Below are positions 54,431 through 63,881 of a stretch of DNA of 64,000 nucleotides, piece by piece. Origin of the DNA: Corynebacterium tuberculostearicum. Lineage in GTDB: Bacteria; Actinomycetota; Actinomycetes; Mycobacteriales; Mycobacteriaceae. The notes beneath the pieces were generated by a model. The model ran no database searches and was not told the origin of the DNA. It worked only from the letters and a program-made list of their open reading frames with translations. Position 1 is the stretch's first letter, and each line of letters begins with the position of its first letter. The position numbers were made by a program, and so were the translations under genes. The stretch is taken from contig NZ_JACBZL010000001.1 of assembly GCF_013408445.1 (NCBI RefSeq), positions 1,364,001 through 1,428,000 on the forward strand. Reading direction: 5' to 3'.

Positions 54431-55320
54431 TAGTCCTCCGATGGCTGCTGGGAAGCGGTACCCTGCGCGCGCTGTTGCTCGCGCTCGAGCTCGGCCTTGG
54501 CTTCGTGTTCTTCAATATTATTAAACCCGATGCCCAGCGGCAGCCCGACGTTATCGATGAGCCGGACGCCGCCGATTGTCGCGGCGACGAGCAAGCGGGC
54601 ATCACCTTCCTCGGGAGGGGTGCCGAGGTCGCGGCCGCGCACCTCAAGGTAGTCCGGCTCAACGCCTGCTGCGCGCAAGACTTCCGCGGCAACCTCACGG
54701 ACCTTATCGGCACCGGCTTCGGCGGCATGGGCGCCGGCGGTCAGCGCGGCGGATAGTGCCGCGGCTTGGTCACGGGATTCGGCCGGGACGTTGGTATTGC
54801 GCAGGCTCATCACCACGCCATCGGGCATGCGTACGGCGGGCACGCCCTGCACGCGGACACCCAGGTGGAAGTCTTGAACCGCGTGGTGGATGGCGAGGAG
54901 CAGCTCGTAGTCCTTTTCGCCGAGGAGGACGTCGGTAGGCGAAAGCGTCAGAATGAGCGCAAGGTACAGCGAGAGATCCTCGCTGAGGTCCGGTTCAAGG
55001 GCGGTCGCGGCGTCGGCCGGAGCCACGGCGATGCGGCGGCCATGCGGCCACAAAGTTTGTGGCGAGTAATCCCAGACAATATCCACGCCCTCGGCGCGCA
55101 GGAGCTCAAGGTCCTTCTCGTGCGGGGACTGCAGGGCCACGACGGTAACCGCGCCGCGGATGTGCTTGGCCGCGCGCACCAACGCGATATGGCCGGCGTG
55201 CACGCCGTTGGTCAGGGGCACGAAGGCCACCGGGCGGCCAGTCTTATAAAAGGCGCTGCCGACCATACGGATGCGCTCAATCTCGCTGATGACGGTGGCG
55301 TTTCCCAGCTCTAGGCTCAT
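54430..55320 (-). CDS. panC: Pantoate-beta-alanine ligase-like protein, divergent
   Basis: 296 residues. Retains the nucleotidylyltransferase HxGH as HAGH (VPLTNGVHAGHIALV), LGEKDYELL, and RMPDGVVMSLRN, but differs from canonical PanC in the TMGALHxGH and SSRN motifs (here TNGVHAGH and SLRN). Canonical role: ATP-dependent condensation of pantoate and beta-alanine. Gene order DUF2520-panC matches the mycobacterial panC region. A short Glu/Gln-rich C-tail is added. Shine-Dalgarno AGGAG precedes ATG 55320. Activity is uncertain. Confidence 0.75.
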   Translation of the reverse strand: MSLELGNATVISEIERIRMVGSAFYKTGRPVAFVPLTNGVHAGHIALVRAAKHIRGAVTVVALQSPHEKDLELLRAEGVDIVWDYSPQTLWPHGRRIAVAPADAATALEPDLSEDLSLYLALILTLSPTDVLLGEKDYELLLAIHHAVQDFHLGVRVQGVPAVRMPDGVVMSLRNTNVPAESRDQAAALSAALTAGAHAAEAGADKVREVAAEVLRAAGVEPDYLEVRGRDLGTPPEEGDARLLVAATIGGVRLIDNVGLPLGIGFNNIEEHEAKAELEREQQRAQGTASQQPSED

Positions 55321-55991
55321 CGGCTCTCCTCTTGTAGGGCCCACATTTCCAGCTCCTCGCGGCCGTCTACCTCACCTAGGCGGCGGGCAACCTCCACGTA
55401 GCTGCGGCGCAGGCCGGGGTCGGTGGCGCCGCGATAGGCGGCGATGATTTCTTCGGTGTCCATGTCCTCACCCACCATGGGCTTTTCCTCTGCAGAGGGA
55501 AAGAAACGAGCATCGACCGCCGCAGAGATGTGCAAGCGCCGCAGCATCTCGGCGTAGTAGGCGCGGGCGGCAAAGGCAGGACGTTCGGCATCGGAAAGCG
55601 CGACGGCTTCGCCGCGGAACTCGGTGATATTGAGCTCCACCACAGTCTCGCCCAGCTCGTCCAGGGTGGTCACGGCCCAGCGCATGAGTGCAAATGGGGC
55701 GAGTGCCGCAACGACACAGCCGCGCGTTTCTAGCGGATCTAGCACTTGGACACCGCGCGAGAGGCAAGTGTGGAACACGATAAGCCCGTGGTGGACGTGG
55801 GGTTCAAGAAGTTCCACGGTGGCTTCTAAGCGGGCATCGCCCACGGCGATGATGAGGGCCTCAAAAGAGGCAAGTTCGGCCGGGTCCGAGAGCATCTGCA
55901 CCTCATGGCCGGCGCGTTCCATGGCATTGGCCAAGGTAAATCCGGCCAGGCTCCGGCCAAAAAGGGCTACCCGCATGCGTGGCGGGCGCAT
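55317..55991 (-). CDS. Rossmann-like / DUF2520 domain protein
   Basis: 224 residues. N-terminal nucleotide-binding fold MRVALFGRSLAGFTLANAMERAGHEVQML, then FEALIIAVGDARLEATVELL as in 6-phosphogluconate dehydrogenase-like proteins, and a C-terminal helical domain. Homologous position to Rv3603c, next to panC in mycobacteria; possibly a ketopantoate-reductase relative. Start at 55991 is supported by AAGGA upstream; ATG 55976 would give a more typical start. Overlaps panC by 4 bases. Confidence 0.72.
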   Translation of the reverse strand: MRPPRMRVALFGRSLAGFTLANAMERAGHEVQMLSDPAELASFEALIIAVGDARLEATVELLEPHVHHGLIVFHTCLSRGVQVLDPLETRGCVVAALAPFALMRWAVTTLDELGETVVELNITEFRGEAVALSDAERPAFAARAYYAEMLRRLHISAAVDARFFPSAEEKPMVGEDMDTEEIIAAYRGATDPGLRRSYVEVARRLGEVDGREELEMWALQEESR

Positions 55992-57026
55992 TTATTTATC
56001 CTTCTTCTTCGCCTGGGCCAGCAGCTCGGCCACGGATACCGCGCCCTCGCGCTTATCGTCGCTGCGGCGGCGGCCACGGGAATCGGGTTCTTCGGCGGCT
56101 GCGCGGTGATGGGAGCGGGCTGCCTTCTGGCGCACCGGCTCGGACTTTTCTGGAGCCACGTGCTGACCGGAGCCCGGGTACTCCGCGCGCTCATCGCGCT
56201 GCGGCGCCGCCTGCTGCGGAATATCCTGGGTCTCATCGTTGGCCTTGGTGGCAGCCTCTGGCTTGCGGTGGCTGCCGTGGTGCTCGCTGGCCGCGGACGT
56301 GCGGGTGTTCTTCAGGGAATCATCGCCGCCGGTATCCCAGCGCACGGCTTGGAAGCCACCAGTATTGAAGGTGGAGGCACCAGAAGTCTTGCCGGAGGTG
56401 CGCTGCGCACGAGTCTTTTCGCTGATGATGTCATTGAGCGGGTTGGACTCGGCGTGCGCCGCGGACGGCTGATTGCCCAATCGGCCGGCGATGGCATCGG
56501 CGGACGGGGCGCCGGAGGAGGACTGGGTGAAGTCCACATTGCCTTCCTCAGAGCCAGGGCGAGTAGCGGCCGCGGTCTGGGCCTCGAGCTGCATGATGCG
56601 GCGCGCCTCGGCGTGCAGGGCGGCCGGCTCATAGGTGAAGTCCTGGCCGGAAAGATCCTCGATCTGCTTGCGGATGGAAGCCAGCTCGGTGCGGATCTCA
56701 TCCAGCAATTCTTGATCCGGCAGGGGCTGGCCGTCGGCGGCGCGGGCCTGCTTAAGCTCAGCGCGGTGAGCGCGCTCCTGCAGCTCCAGCTTGGTCACGG
56801 ACTCCTCGGCCTTGCGGCGGTAGCGCATCACCAGGAAGAAGCCAAGCACGGCGGCCCACAAAGCGGCGATGAGCGCAATCTTAAGGGCTGCGGCAGAGCC
56901 GGAAATCAGCATGACGATGCTGGCTACAACGGCCAGCACCACGAGGACGATGAGCCCGATCTGGCCCAGATCCGGCTTGGTCGTCTTGGCGGGAGTTTTG
57001 CTAGAAGAAGAGCGCGGCTCAGTCAT
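55992..57026 (-). CDS. DUF6779-type membrane protein
   Basis: 344 residues. Two adjacent membrane helices at about 20-67 (LIVLVVLAVVASIVMLI and LIAALWAAVLGFFLVM), then a coiled-coil-prone cytoplasmic part (KAEESVTKLELQERAHRAELKQ) and a long low-complexity charged C-tail. Equivalent position to Rv3604c of M. tuberculosis. ATG 57026 is chosen from TACATT with exactly 7 nt; GTG 57032 is alternative. Function unknown. Confidence 0.72.
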   Translation of the reverse strand: MTEPRSSSSKTPAKTTKPDLGQIGLIVLVVLAVVASIVMLISGSAAALKIALIAALWAAVLGFFLVMRYRRKAEESVTKLELQERAHRAELKQARAADGQPLPDQELLDEIRTELASIRKQIEDLSGQDFTYEPAALHAEARRIMQLEAQTAAATRPGSEEGNVDFTQSSSGAPSADAIAGRLGNQPSAAHAESNPLNDIISEKTRAQRTSGKTSGASTFNTGGFQAVRWDTGGDDSLKNTRTSAASEHHGSHRKPEAATKANDETQDIPQQAAPQRDERAEYPGSGQHVAPEKSEPVRQKAARSHHRAAAEEPDSRGRRRSDDKREGAVSVAELLAQAKKKDK

Positions 57027-57031
57027 GCTCA

Positions 57032-57505
57032 CTAATGTACCGCTTGTACCCCATCTGGTGGGGGCGGGGTCTCGCAGTGTCGCTCTAGCCGCAGGCCAGC
57101 CGCGGCCATCGCGAGGCCACCGAGCGCGGAGGCAATGACGCCCACGAGGTCATCGGAGGCCGCAGTGAGCGTACCGGCGTTAGGAATGACGTAGACGGCA
57201 ATGCCGGCATAAATGCCACCCACGATGGAACCCGTCCATGCCGAGGCCTTTCCTACCAGCATGAACTGCGTGATGGTCATGGGGTTGAGCTGCGAATTAT
57301 CCAGGCCAATGCCATGCTCGTCCTCGGTGGCTTGATCCACCTTCCAGGTCAGCGCCAGACAGACAACGGCCATGAGCCACAGCGTGGCCGAGACCGTTAC
57401 CGGAATTTGCAGCATGGAGCCATAAAAGCGCGTGGTGAGTATGGCCGCGGCGGCGGCAAAGAAGACCCCGGTGCCGATGAGGGCACCCAGCGAGGTCCGT
57501 GTCAT
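57032..57505 (-). CDS. DUF3180 membrane protein
   Basis: 157 residues with four membrane helices (two hairpins: residues about 7-29 and 38-55, then 85-107 and 118-139). Equivalent to Rv3605c in the conserved folate-panC block. Overlaps folK by 4 bases. Function unknown. Confidence 0.78.
   Translation of the reverse strand: MTRTSLGALIGTGVFFAAAAAILTTRFYGSMLQIPVTVSATLWLMAVVCLALTWKVDQATEDEHGIGLDNSQLNPMTITQFMLVGKASAWTGSIVGGIYAGIAVYVIPNAGTLTAASDDLVGVIASALGGLAMAAAGLRLERHCETPPPPDGVQAVH
57034..57039 (-). promoter_or_regulatory. DUF6779 gene -10 element, leaderless
   Basis: TACATT on the minus strand, 7 nt before ATG 57026; it overlaps the DUF3180 stop region. Confidence 0.4.
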
Positions 57506-57987
57506 AGCTCCTCCATCATGCCCAGCCGGCGAATATCGGCGCGCTCTTTCGGGTCGAGTGCTGCTACCCGCTTGGCGACGCCCTCCCCACTCAACCTAGC
57601 ACCAGCATCGGCCGCCAACCACGGAATCAGCACGAAGGCGCGCTCGTGGGCATAAGGATGCGGGACGATAAGCTCCGGGTCGTCGGAGGTATAACCTTCA
57701 ATGTCGACGATGTCCACATCCAGCGTGCGCGGTCCCCAGTGGCGCACGCGGACGCGCTCGGCGGACTCTTCAAGCTTCTGCCCGCGGCGCAGCAGTTCCT
57801 TCGGGGTCTCGTCGACGTCCACGATGAGCACCGCGTTGAGGAATTCATCCTGGTCCGTCACGCCCCACGGAGGGGTGGCATAGACGGGCGAGGCGGCGAC
57901 GATCTCGCCGGCGAACTCGTCGAATACCGTGCGCAGAAGCTCCACGCGGTCATCCATATTGGAGCCGATAGACAGCACCGCACGCAT
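57502..57987 (-). CDS. folK: 2-amino-4-hydroxy-6-hydroxymethyldihydropteridine pyrophosphokinase (HPPK)
   Basis: 161 residues. VLSIGSNMDDR, the ATP/pterin region TPPWGVTDQDEFLNAV and the HPPK signature RHWGPRTLDVDI are present. Transfers pyrophosphate to hydroxymethyl-dihydropterin in folate synthesis. Start overlaps the folB stop by one base. Confidence 0.94.
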   Translation of the reverse strand: MRAVLSIGSNMDDRVELLRTVFDEFAGEIVAASPVYATPPWGVTDQDEFLNAVLIVDVDETPKELLRRGQKLEESAERVRVRHWGPRTLDVDIVDIEGYTSDDPELIVPHPYAHERAFVLIPWLAADAGARLSGEGVAKRVAALDPKERADIRRLGMMEEL

Positions 57988-58367
57988 TAGAGGGTCCTCG
58001 CGTGCTTGCGGGAGCGGCGGGCGACCACGGCGACGTCGGCAAAAGTGCGCGGAATCGGCGCCTGCGGCTTGTGCAGGGTGACCTCCACGGCATGCAGGCC
58101 CTCGAAGGTCTCCATGATGGTATCGGCGACCTCGCTGGCGACGGTCTCGATGAGGTCGCGGGCGGGGCCTTCGATGATTTTCGCGGCGACGTCGGCAAGC
58201 TCGGCGTAATTGATGGTCTTGGTCAGATCATCGGTGGCGGCGGCCTCGGCGAACTCGGACCAGCAGGTGATATCCACGATGAAGGGTTGGCCGGTGCGCT
58301 TTTCTTCCTCGAAGACGCCGTGGTAGCCAAAGCATTCTAGGCCGATGAGCTCGATGCGGTCTGCCAT
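57987..58367 (-). CDS. folB: Dihydroneopterin aldolase
   Basis: 126 residues, usual length. IELIGLECFGYHGVFEEEKRTGQPFIVDI is the family start; IEGPARDLIETVASEVAD and VTLHKPQAPIP follow. Converts dihydroneopterin to hydroxymethyl-dihydropterin. The gap to folP is 3 bases. Confidence 0.94.
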   Translation of the reverse strand: MADRIELIGLECFGYHGVFEEEKRTGQPFIVDITCWSEFAEAAATDDLTKTINYAELADVAAKIIEGPARDLIETVASEVADTIMETFEGLHAVEVTLHKPQAPIPRTFADVAVVARRSRKHARTL

Positions 58368-58370
58368 GTT

Positions 58371-59333
58371 TTACTCCTTCGGGTTGCGCGGTAGGGCGGT
58401 GGATTTCATGGTGCCATTGCCATCGGCGCCATTGCTATAGCTGCCGCTGGCATTGGCCCCACCCTTGTAGCCATCGCCGGCGTTCCACGCGGCCGCAACA
58501 TCGACGGCGTCGCGGGAGACGGCGACTTCATGCACGCGCACGCCCCACGCGCCCATCTGGGCGGAAATGGCGGTCACGGCCGCAGTCGCGGGATCGGCCA
58601 GCAACGGGCTGGACTCCACGCCGCGGTCCTCCCGGATGGCGGCGAGGAAGCGCTTGCGGGAAGCGCCCACCAGCATGGGGAATTCGGCGTCGAGGAACTC
58701 CGGCAGGGCCTTGAGCAGCGCCCAGTTATCCTGCGGGGTTTTGGCAAAGCCCAGGCCCGGATCGAGCACGATATTATCGCGGCGCACGCCGGCCGCCAGC
58801 GCGTTATTCGCCAGGCGCTCGAGGGTCTCATGCACATCGCGCACCACATCGCCGCCGTGGTCGGCGCTTCCGGCCGCGGAGCCAAAGGCGCCTTCCTGCA
58901 GCGTGCGCCAGTGCATCAGGCACACGGGTACGCCAGCCTCTGCCATCGCGCGATACATCTCCGGATCGGCCAGGCCACCGGAGACGTCATTAATCATGTC
59001 CACGCCGGCCGCTGCGGCCGCACGGGCCACCGAGGCGCGCATCGTATCCACGGAGGTGCGGATGCCCAGCTCACTCAGCGCCTTAATGACGGGAACCACG
59101 CGGCGCTTTTCGACGTCCGCCTCCACCCGCACCGCACCCGGCCGGGTGGACTCGCCGCCGACGTCAATCATGTCCGCGCCTTGCGCCACGAGTTCGCGGG
59201 CGTGGTTGATGGCGGCGTCGACGTCCAACCACTTACCGCCATCGGAGAAGGAATCCTCCGTGACGTTGACAATGCCCATCACCAGCGTGCGGTTGGCGAT
59301 GCTCAGATCCGATACCGAGGTTGCCTGCTGCAT
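58371..59333 (-). CDS. folP: Dihydropteroate synthase
   Basis: 320 residues. MGIVNVTEDSFSDGGKW (pterin loop), ADMIDVGGESTRPGA and RVHEVAVSRDAVDV mark DHPS, the sulphonamide target. A Gly/Asn/Ser-rich C-tail of about 35 residues (YKGGANASGSYSNGADGNG) is unusual and likely disordered. Confidence 0.94.
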   Translation of the reverse strand: MQQATSVSDLSIANRTLVMGIVNVTEDSFSDGGKWLDVDAAINHARELVAQGADMIDVGGESTRPGAVRVEADVEKRRVVPVIKALSELGIRTSVDTMRASVARAAAAAGVDMINDVSGGLADPEMYRAMAEAGVPVCLMHWRTLQEGAFGSAAGSADHGGDVVRDVHETLERLANNALAAGVRRDNIVLDPGLGFAKTPQDNWALLKALPEFLDAEFPMLVGASRKRFLAAIREDRGVESSPLLADPATAAVTAISAQMGAWGVRVHEVAVSRDAVDVAAAWNAGDGYKGGANASGSYSNGADGNGTMKSTALPRNPKE

Positions 59334-59370
59334 GGCGTGCTCCTTCTCGCTTTCGTGGTGAACCGGGGGT

Positions 59371-59964
59371 TTAGCTGCGAATCAGGCTGAGCACCTCGGC
59401 GCGGGAGGCGGCATTATTTTTGAAGCCGCCGCGCACCGCGGAGGTGGTCGTCGTCGCACCCGGCTTGCGAATGCCGCGCATGGCCATGCACAGGTGCTCG
59501 CACTCAATGACCACGATGACGGACTGCGCACCGAGGACCTCCACCAAGGCGTCCGCTACCTGCTGGGTGAGGCGCTCTTGGACCTGGGGACGCTTGGCGT
59601 ACATATCCGCCAGGCGAGCAAGCTTGCTCAAACCGGTAACGTGGCCGTCCTTGCCCGGGATGTAGCCAATATGCGCCACGCCGTAGAACGGCACTAGGTG
59701 GTGCTCGCAGGTGGAATAAATGGGGATATCGCGCACCAGAACCAGTTCTTGGTGGTCCTCAGCGAAGGTCTTGTGCAGGACCTCGGTCGGGTCCTCGTGC
59801 AGTCCGGCGAAGACCTCGCGGTAGGCGCGGGCCACGCGGGCCGGGGTTTCGCGCAAGCCCTCGCGGTCAGGGTCCTCCCCTACCGCAAGGAGCAGCTCAC
59901 GCACCGCTGCCTCCGCCCGGTCTTGGTCAAAGGCGGCGCGAGCGGGAATGTGATTATCAGGCAT
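59371..59964 (-). CDS. folE: GTP cyclohydrolase I
   Basis: 197 residues. [35 protein letters not shown] and [16 protein letters not shown] are diagnostic; zinc ligands in CEHH and the C-terminal C of [16 protein letters not shown]. First step of folate synthesis. Its start overlaps the ftsH stop (TAATG). Confidence 0.95.
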   Translation of the reverse strand: MPDNHIPARAAFDQDRAEAAVRELLLAVGEDPDREGLRETPARVARAYREVFAGLHEDPTEVLHKTFAEDHQELVLVRDIPIYSTCEHHLVPFYGVAHIGYIPGKDGHVTGLSKLARLADMYAKRPQVQERLTQQVADALVEVLGAQSVIVVIECEHLCMAMRGIRKPGATTTTSAVRGGFKNNAASRAEVLSLIRS

Positions 59965-62312
59965 TAGTTATCTTCTTGCTTGTCGTCCTCGCGCGCATAG
60001 GGGTTCTTGCGGCGATCCTTCTCATCCCAGCCAGGGGTAAACCACTGGCTGGTCTCGGCATCGGCATTCGCGCCGGCATCCGGCTTGTGGTGCTTTCCAC
60101 CACCGGTAGCGGGGCGTGCGGCCGGACGGGCGGATGACTCGGAAGCCGGGGCGGACTGGGCGTCGCGGGACTGCTGGGCCGGCTGGGCCGGCTTGGACTC
60201 CGCGGATTCCTTAGCGGTGCCGCGGCCCAACTCGCGGGCGGTGTCCGGGTCGACGTAATCGCCGGCGTGCTGACCAAAGTTGAAGCCCACCTCACCCTTC
60301 GGCTCTTCGCCGGCGAGGCGGCGCTCACGGGCGGCCCGGGAGGCATCGAGAAGCGTCATCCGCTTAGGAAGCTCCTCGCCGCGCTCCTTCGCCAGCTCGA
60401 CCGGGGTCTTCACTGGGGCGTAGCCAATCTGGCGCGGGAAGCGATCGTCTTCACCTGGGAAGACGTCGAAGGCCTCGCGCGGCTCGATACCGTCGAAGAT
60501 GCGCTCCAGGTCGGGGCGACGCAGGGTTTCCTTCTCCAGCAGGGCCTCGGCCAGCTTATCCAGGTAGTAACGGTTGTTGCGCAGGATGTCATAGGCCTGC
60601 TCGTGCGCGCGCTCGAGCAGGTAGCGCATCTGCTCATCAATCTTGGAAGCAACCTCATCGGAGTAATCGATGGAGCCGCCACCACCCATCTGGCTGAAGG
60701 GATCGCCCTGCTCCTTGCCGTACTTGACGGTGCCCAGGTCCGGGGAGAAGCCGTACTCGGTGAGCATGGAACGAGCGATCTTGGTGGCGTTTTCAATATC
60801 GGAAGACGCACCGGTGGTCGGCGCACCGAAGACCAGTTCCTCGGCCGCGCGGCCACCCATGGCAAAGACCAAACGAGAGAAGAGCTCGTCACGGGTGTAC
60901 ATGCCCTTGTCGTCTTCCTGGGAGGTCATGGCGTGGCCGCCGGTGCGGCCGCGGGCCAGGATGGTGACCTTGTACACGCGCTCAATATCCTTGAGTGCCC
61001 ACGCGGAAAGCGTGTGTCCGCCCTCGTGGTAAGCGGTGACCTTCTTCTCGTGCTCGGAGATAATCTTGCCCTGGCGGCGCGGGCCGCCCACCACGCGGTC
61101 GGTCGCCTCTTCCAAAGCGTCGTAGGTGATGACGTTGCCGCCGATGCGGGCGGTCAGCAAAGCGGCCTCGTTGAGCACATTGGCCAGGTCCGCGCCGGAC
61201 ATGCCGGCGGTGCGCTTGGCCAGCTGCGCTACGTCAACCTCTTCTGCCAGCGGTTTATTCTTTGCATGCACGCGCAGGATCTGCTCGCGGCCGGCCAAGT
61301 CCGGGTTGGTGACCGGAATCTGGCGGTCGAAGCGGCCTGGGCGCAGCAGCGCCGGATCCAGGATATCCGGGCGGTTGGTGGCGGCGATGAGGATTACGCC
61401 CTCGCGGTCACCAAAGCCGTCCATTTCTACCAGCAGCTGGTTGAGGGTCTGCTCGCGCTCATCGTGGCCGCCGCCGGTACCGGAACCGCGCTGGCGGCCC
61501 ACGGCGTCAATCTCGTCCACGAAGATGATGCAGGGGCTATTTTCCTTCGCCTGCTTGAACAGGTCGCGCACGCGGGAGGCACCCACGCCGACGAACATCT
61601 CCACAAAGTCAGAACCGGAGATGGAATAAAACGGCACGCCGGCCTCGCCAGCCACGGCGCGGGCAAGCAAGGTCTTACCGGTACCCGGAGGGCCATAAAG
61701 CAGCACGCCGCGCGGGATCTTGGCGCCTAGGTCGTGGTAGCGGGTGGGGTCATCCAGGAAGTCCTTGATCTCTTGCAGCTCGTCCACGGCCTCGTCCGCG
61801 CCGGCCACGTCCTCAAAGGTATTGGTCGGCATATCCTTGGTCAATTCCTTGGCCTTGGAACCACCGATGCCAAACATGCCACCAGCGCCCTGCTGCATGC
61901 GGGACATGAGCCAGAAGAGCACGCCGAAGAGGATGATCATCGGCAGCAGCATGCTGAGCATGGAGCCCAAGAAGGATTCCTGCGTGACATTGGTCTGGTA
62001 CTTTTCGGCACCGGAATCCTTGACGGCGTTAAAGACCTGCTCGGAGGCGCGGGCCGGGTACTTGGCCACGATCTCCTGCACGCCGTCGCGCTCGTCTACC
62101 GTGATTTCGTCCTTGAGCTTGATGCGCAGGCGCTGCTCGCGGTCATCGATTTCCACCTCATTGACGTTTTTGTCTTTGAGCTGGGTCAGCGCAACGGAGG
62201 TATCCGCTTGCACGTAGCCGCGGGCGTCGTTGCTAAAGAAGGTAAAGGCGTACAGCGCGATAAGGATGAGGGCCGCAATCCCGCCGTAGCGAAGAATCTT
62301 GTTGTTTTTCAT
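59964..62312 (-). CDS. ftsH: ATP-dependent zinc metalloprotease FtsH
   Basis: 782 residues. TM helices at about 9-27 and 117-137, extracytoplasmic domain between; AAA Walker A GPPGTGKT (207-214), Walker [10 protein letters not shown], arginine fingers at about 326/329, zinc site HEGGH at 429-433. The C-tail (from about 640) is long, Ala/Glu/Pro-rich and low complexity. Membrane-anchored protein quality control. The -10 TAAAAT lies 9 nt before the ATG, so the leader is at most a few bases. First gene of the folate operon. Confidence 0.96.
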   Translation of the reverse strand: MKNNKILRYGGIAALILIALYAFTFFSNDARGYVQADTSVALTQLKDKNVNEVEIDDREQRLRIKLKDEITVDERDGVQEIVAKYPARASEQVFNAVKDSGAEKYQTNVTQESFLGSMLSMLLPMIILFGVLFWLMSRMQQGAGGMFGIGGSKAKELTKDMPTNTFEDVAGADEAVDELQEIKDFLDDPTRYHDLGAKIPRGVLLYGPPGTGKTLLARAVAGEAGVPFYSISGSDFVEMFVGVGASRVRDLFKQAKENSPCIIFVDEIDAVGRQRGSGTGGGHDEREQTLNQLLVEMDGFGDREGVILIAATNRPDILDPALLRPGRFDRQIPVTNPDLAGREQILRVHAKNKPLAEEVDVAQLAKRTAGMSGADLANVLNEAALLTARIGGNVITYDALEEATDRVVGGPRRQGKIISEHEKKVTAYHEGGHTLSAWALKDIERVYKVTILARGRTGGHAMTSQEDDKGMYTRDELFSRLVFAMGGRAAEELVFGAPTTGASSDIENATKIARSMLTEYGFSPDLGTVKYGKEQGDPFSQMGGGGSIDYSDEVASKIDEQMRYLLERAHEQAYDILRNNRYYLDKLAEALLEKETLRRPDLERIFDGIEPREAFDVFPGEDDRFPRQIGYAPVKTPVELAKERGEELPKRMTLLDASRAARERRLAGEEPKGEVGFNFGQHAGDYVDPDTARELGRGTAKESAESKPAQPAQQSRDAQSAPASESSARPAARPATGGGKHHKPDAGANADAETSQWFTPGWDEKDRRKNPYAREDDKQEDN

Positions 62313-62321
62313 TACTGCGCG

Positions 62322-62327
62322 ATTTTA
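62322..62327 (-). promoter_or_regulatory. ftsH -10 element
   Basis: TAAAAT on the minus strand, 9 nt before the ATG at 62312; it lies in the 12-base gap after hpt. Confidence 0.4.
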
Positions 62328-62912
62328 GTTGGTGGTATAGACATCAGGGTGGAGGGTGCCCACGTAAGGCAGATCGCGGTAGCGCTCCGCATAGTCCAAG
62401 CCGTAGCCGATGACGAATTCATTCGGGATATCAAATCCGACATCCAGCAGGTCAATATCGGCCTTGACTACCTCCGGCTTGCGCAGCAGGGTGACCACAT
62501 TCAGCGAGGCAGGGTTGCGGCCTTCCAGGTTGCGGATGAGCCACGACAGGGTGAGGCCGGAATCGATGATGTCTTCCACGATGAGCACGTTGCGCCCGGC
62601 AATATCGCGGTCCAGATCCTTCAAAATGCGCACCACGCCAGAAGAGGAGGTGGAGGCGCCGTAGGAGGATACGGCCATAAACTCCAGCTCGGAAGGGATC
62701 GATAGCTTGCGTGCAAAGTCCGTAAGGAAGAATGCGGCGCCCTTGAGCACGCAGACCAACAGGAGGTCTTGCTCAGAGTCGGCATACTTTTCTGAGACCA
62801 TATCCGCGAGTTCTTGGACGCGGCTTTGCAGTTCCTCTTCTCCAATGAGGATTGCTTCTACATCGTCACCGTAGCGGTTTGCGGGAACGGCGAAGTCTTT
62901 CTTGTCGTGCAC
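62325..62912 (-). CDS. hpt: Hypoxanthine phosphoribosyltransferase
   Basis: 195 residues from GTG 62912, Shine-Dalgarno AAAGGAG. PRPP motif [14 protein letters not shown]-terminal [17 protein letters not shown]. Salvages hypoxanthine (and guanine) to the mononucleotide. Lies between tilS and ftsH as in many actinobacteria. Confidence 0.94.
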   Translation of the reverse strand: MHDKKDFAVPANRYGDDVEAILIGEEELQSRVQELADMVSEKYADSEQDLLLVCVLKGAAFFLTDFARKLSIPSELEFMAVSSYGASTSSSGVVRILKDLDRDIAGRNVLIVEDIIDSGLTLSWLIRNLEGRNPASLNVVTLLRKPEVVKADIDLLDVGFDIPNEFVIGYGLDYAERYRDLPYVGTLHPDVYTTN

Positions 62913-62924
62913 GTGTGCGCTCCT

Positions 62925-63881
62925 TTAATGACCAGACAATAGTGCCAGTTTGCCACCTATACGGGCTACTTCCAACCTCTGCCCCACCTGCCGCGCCGAT
63001 CGCACGGCCACCGGGCCTTGCCCGTGCCAGTGGGTGCACAGCTTGCCGACGTCCCCCACTCCCCTCCTTGTTACCTCTACCCCCTCGCTGACCAGCCACG
63101 CCGCGATCGCCCGCCGGCGCCGCGGTTCCGCCATCGCCGCCAGCTCGGCGCAGTCGGTGGTGGGTGGGGTGCGCAGGGCGGCGTCGTCAAGCGCGGCGTC
63201 GCCTGCTGCTTGCGCCAGCGCTGGCACCGCGTCCCCGCCGATAATGCGGCTCAACTGCGGAATGACCTCGCGGCGCAGCGCCACGCGGCGGAAATTCGTG
63301 TCCTCGTTCTGCGGATCCTGCCACGCCGAAAAGCCCAGCTCCGCGCAAGCGCCTTCGGTATCGGCGCGGCGCACGTTCAGCAGCGGCCGCACCACGCGGG
63401 CGCCTTCCACCTCGCTGCGTTCACTCATGCCGGTCACCCGCCCGCGCAGCGCGCCGAGCAGCAGCGTTTCCGCTTGGTCATCGGCCGTATGCGCCACGGC
63501 AACCTCTAATCCTTCGTCCGCGCACGCGGCGGCCAGTGCTCGATACCGCGCCGCCCGCGCGGCCGCCTCCATCGACTCTGCCCCTGCGGCAGCGCTCACA
63601 CCGGCCGCAACGCCGAGCACCCGCGCCCGCGCGCCTAGCTTTCGCGCCTGTTCGGCCGCGCGCTCGGCCTGCGCCCGCGATCCGTCCTGCAGCCCGTGGT
63701 CTACGCACAGCGCGAGCACCTCGTGCCCCTCCGCCACGAGCGCCGCCATGAGGGCCAGCGAATCCGCGCCCCCGGAAAGCCCCACCGCCACTGCGTGGTC
63801 AAGGCCAGCGGTGCGCACGCCGCGCCGACACGCCAGAAAGTGCGGCGAAACTCGCGGCCAGAAGGGCTTATTAGAACTCAT
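62925..63881 (-). CDS. tilS: tRNA(Ile)-lysidine synthetase
   Basis: 318 residues. PP-loop SGGADSLALMAAL near residue 34, LCVDHGLQDGS, HTADDQAETLLLGALRGR, and NEDTNFRRVALRREVIPQL. Makes lysidine at position 34 of the CAU anticodon so it reads AUA. Short actinobacterial form with truncated C-terminal domains. ATG 63881 lies 11 bases inside the upstream gene, so they are coupled. Confidence 0.9.
   Translation of the reverse strand: MSSNKPFWPRVSPHFLACRRGVRTAGLDHAVAVGLSGGADSLALMAALVAEGHEVLALCVDHGLQDGSRAQAERAAEQARKLGARARVLGVAAGVSAAAGAESMEAAARAARYRALAAACADEGLEVAVAHTADDQAETLLLGALRGRVTGMSERSEVEGARVVRPLLNVRRADTEGACAELGFSAWQDPQNEDTNFRRVALRREVIPQLSRIIGGDAVPALAQAAGDAALDDAALRTPPTTDCAELAAMAEPRRRRAIAAWLVSEGVEVTRRGVGDVGKLCTHWHGQGPVAVRSARQVGQRLEVARIGGKLALLSGH

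Noticed and set aside
60267..61730. Open frame of nearly 490 codons opposite ftsH
   Set aside because: Antisense shadow of a conserved AAA protease gene.
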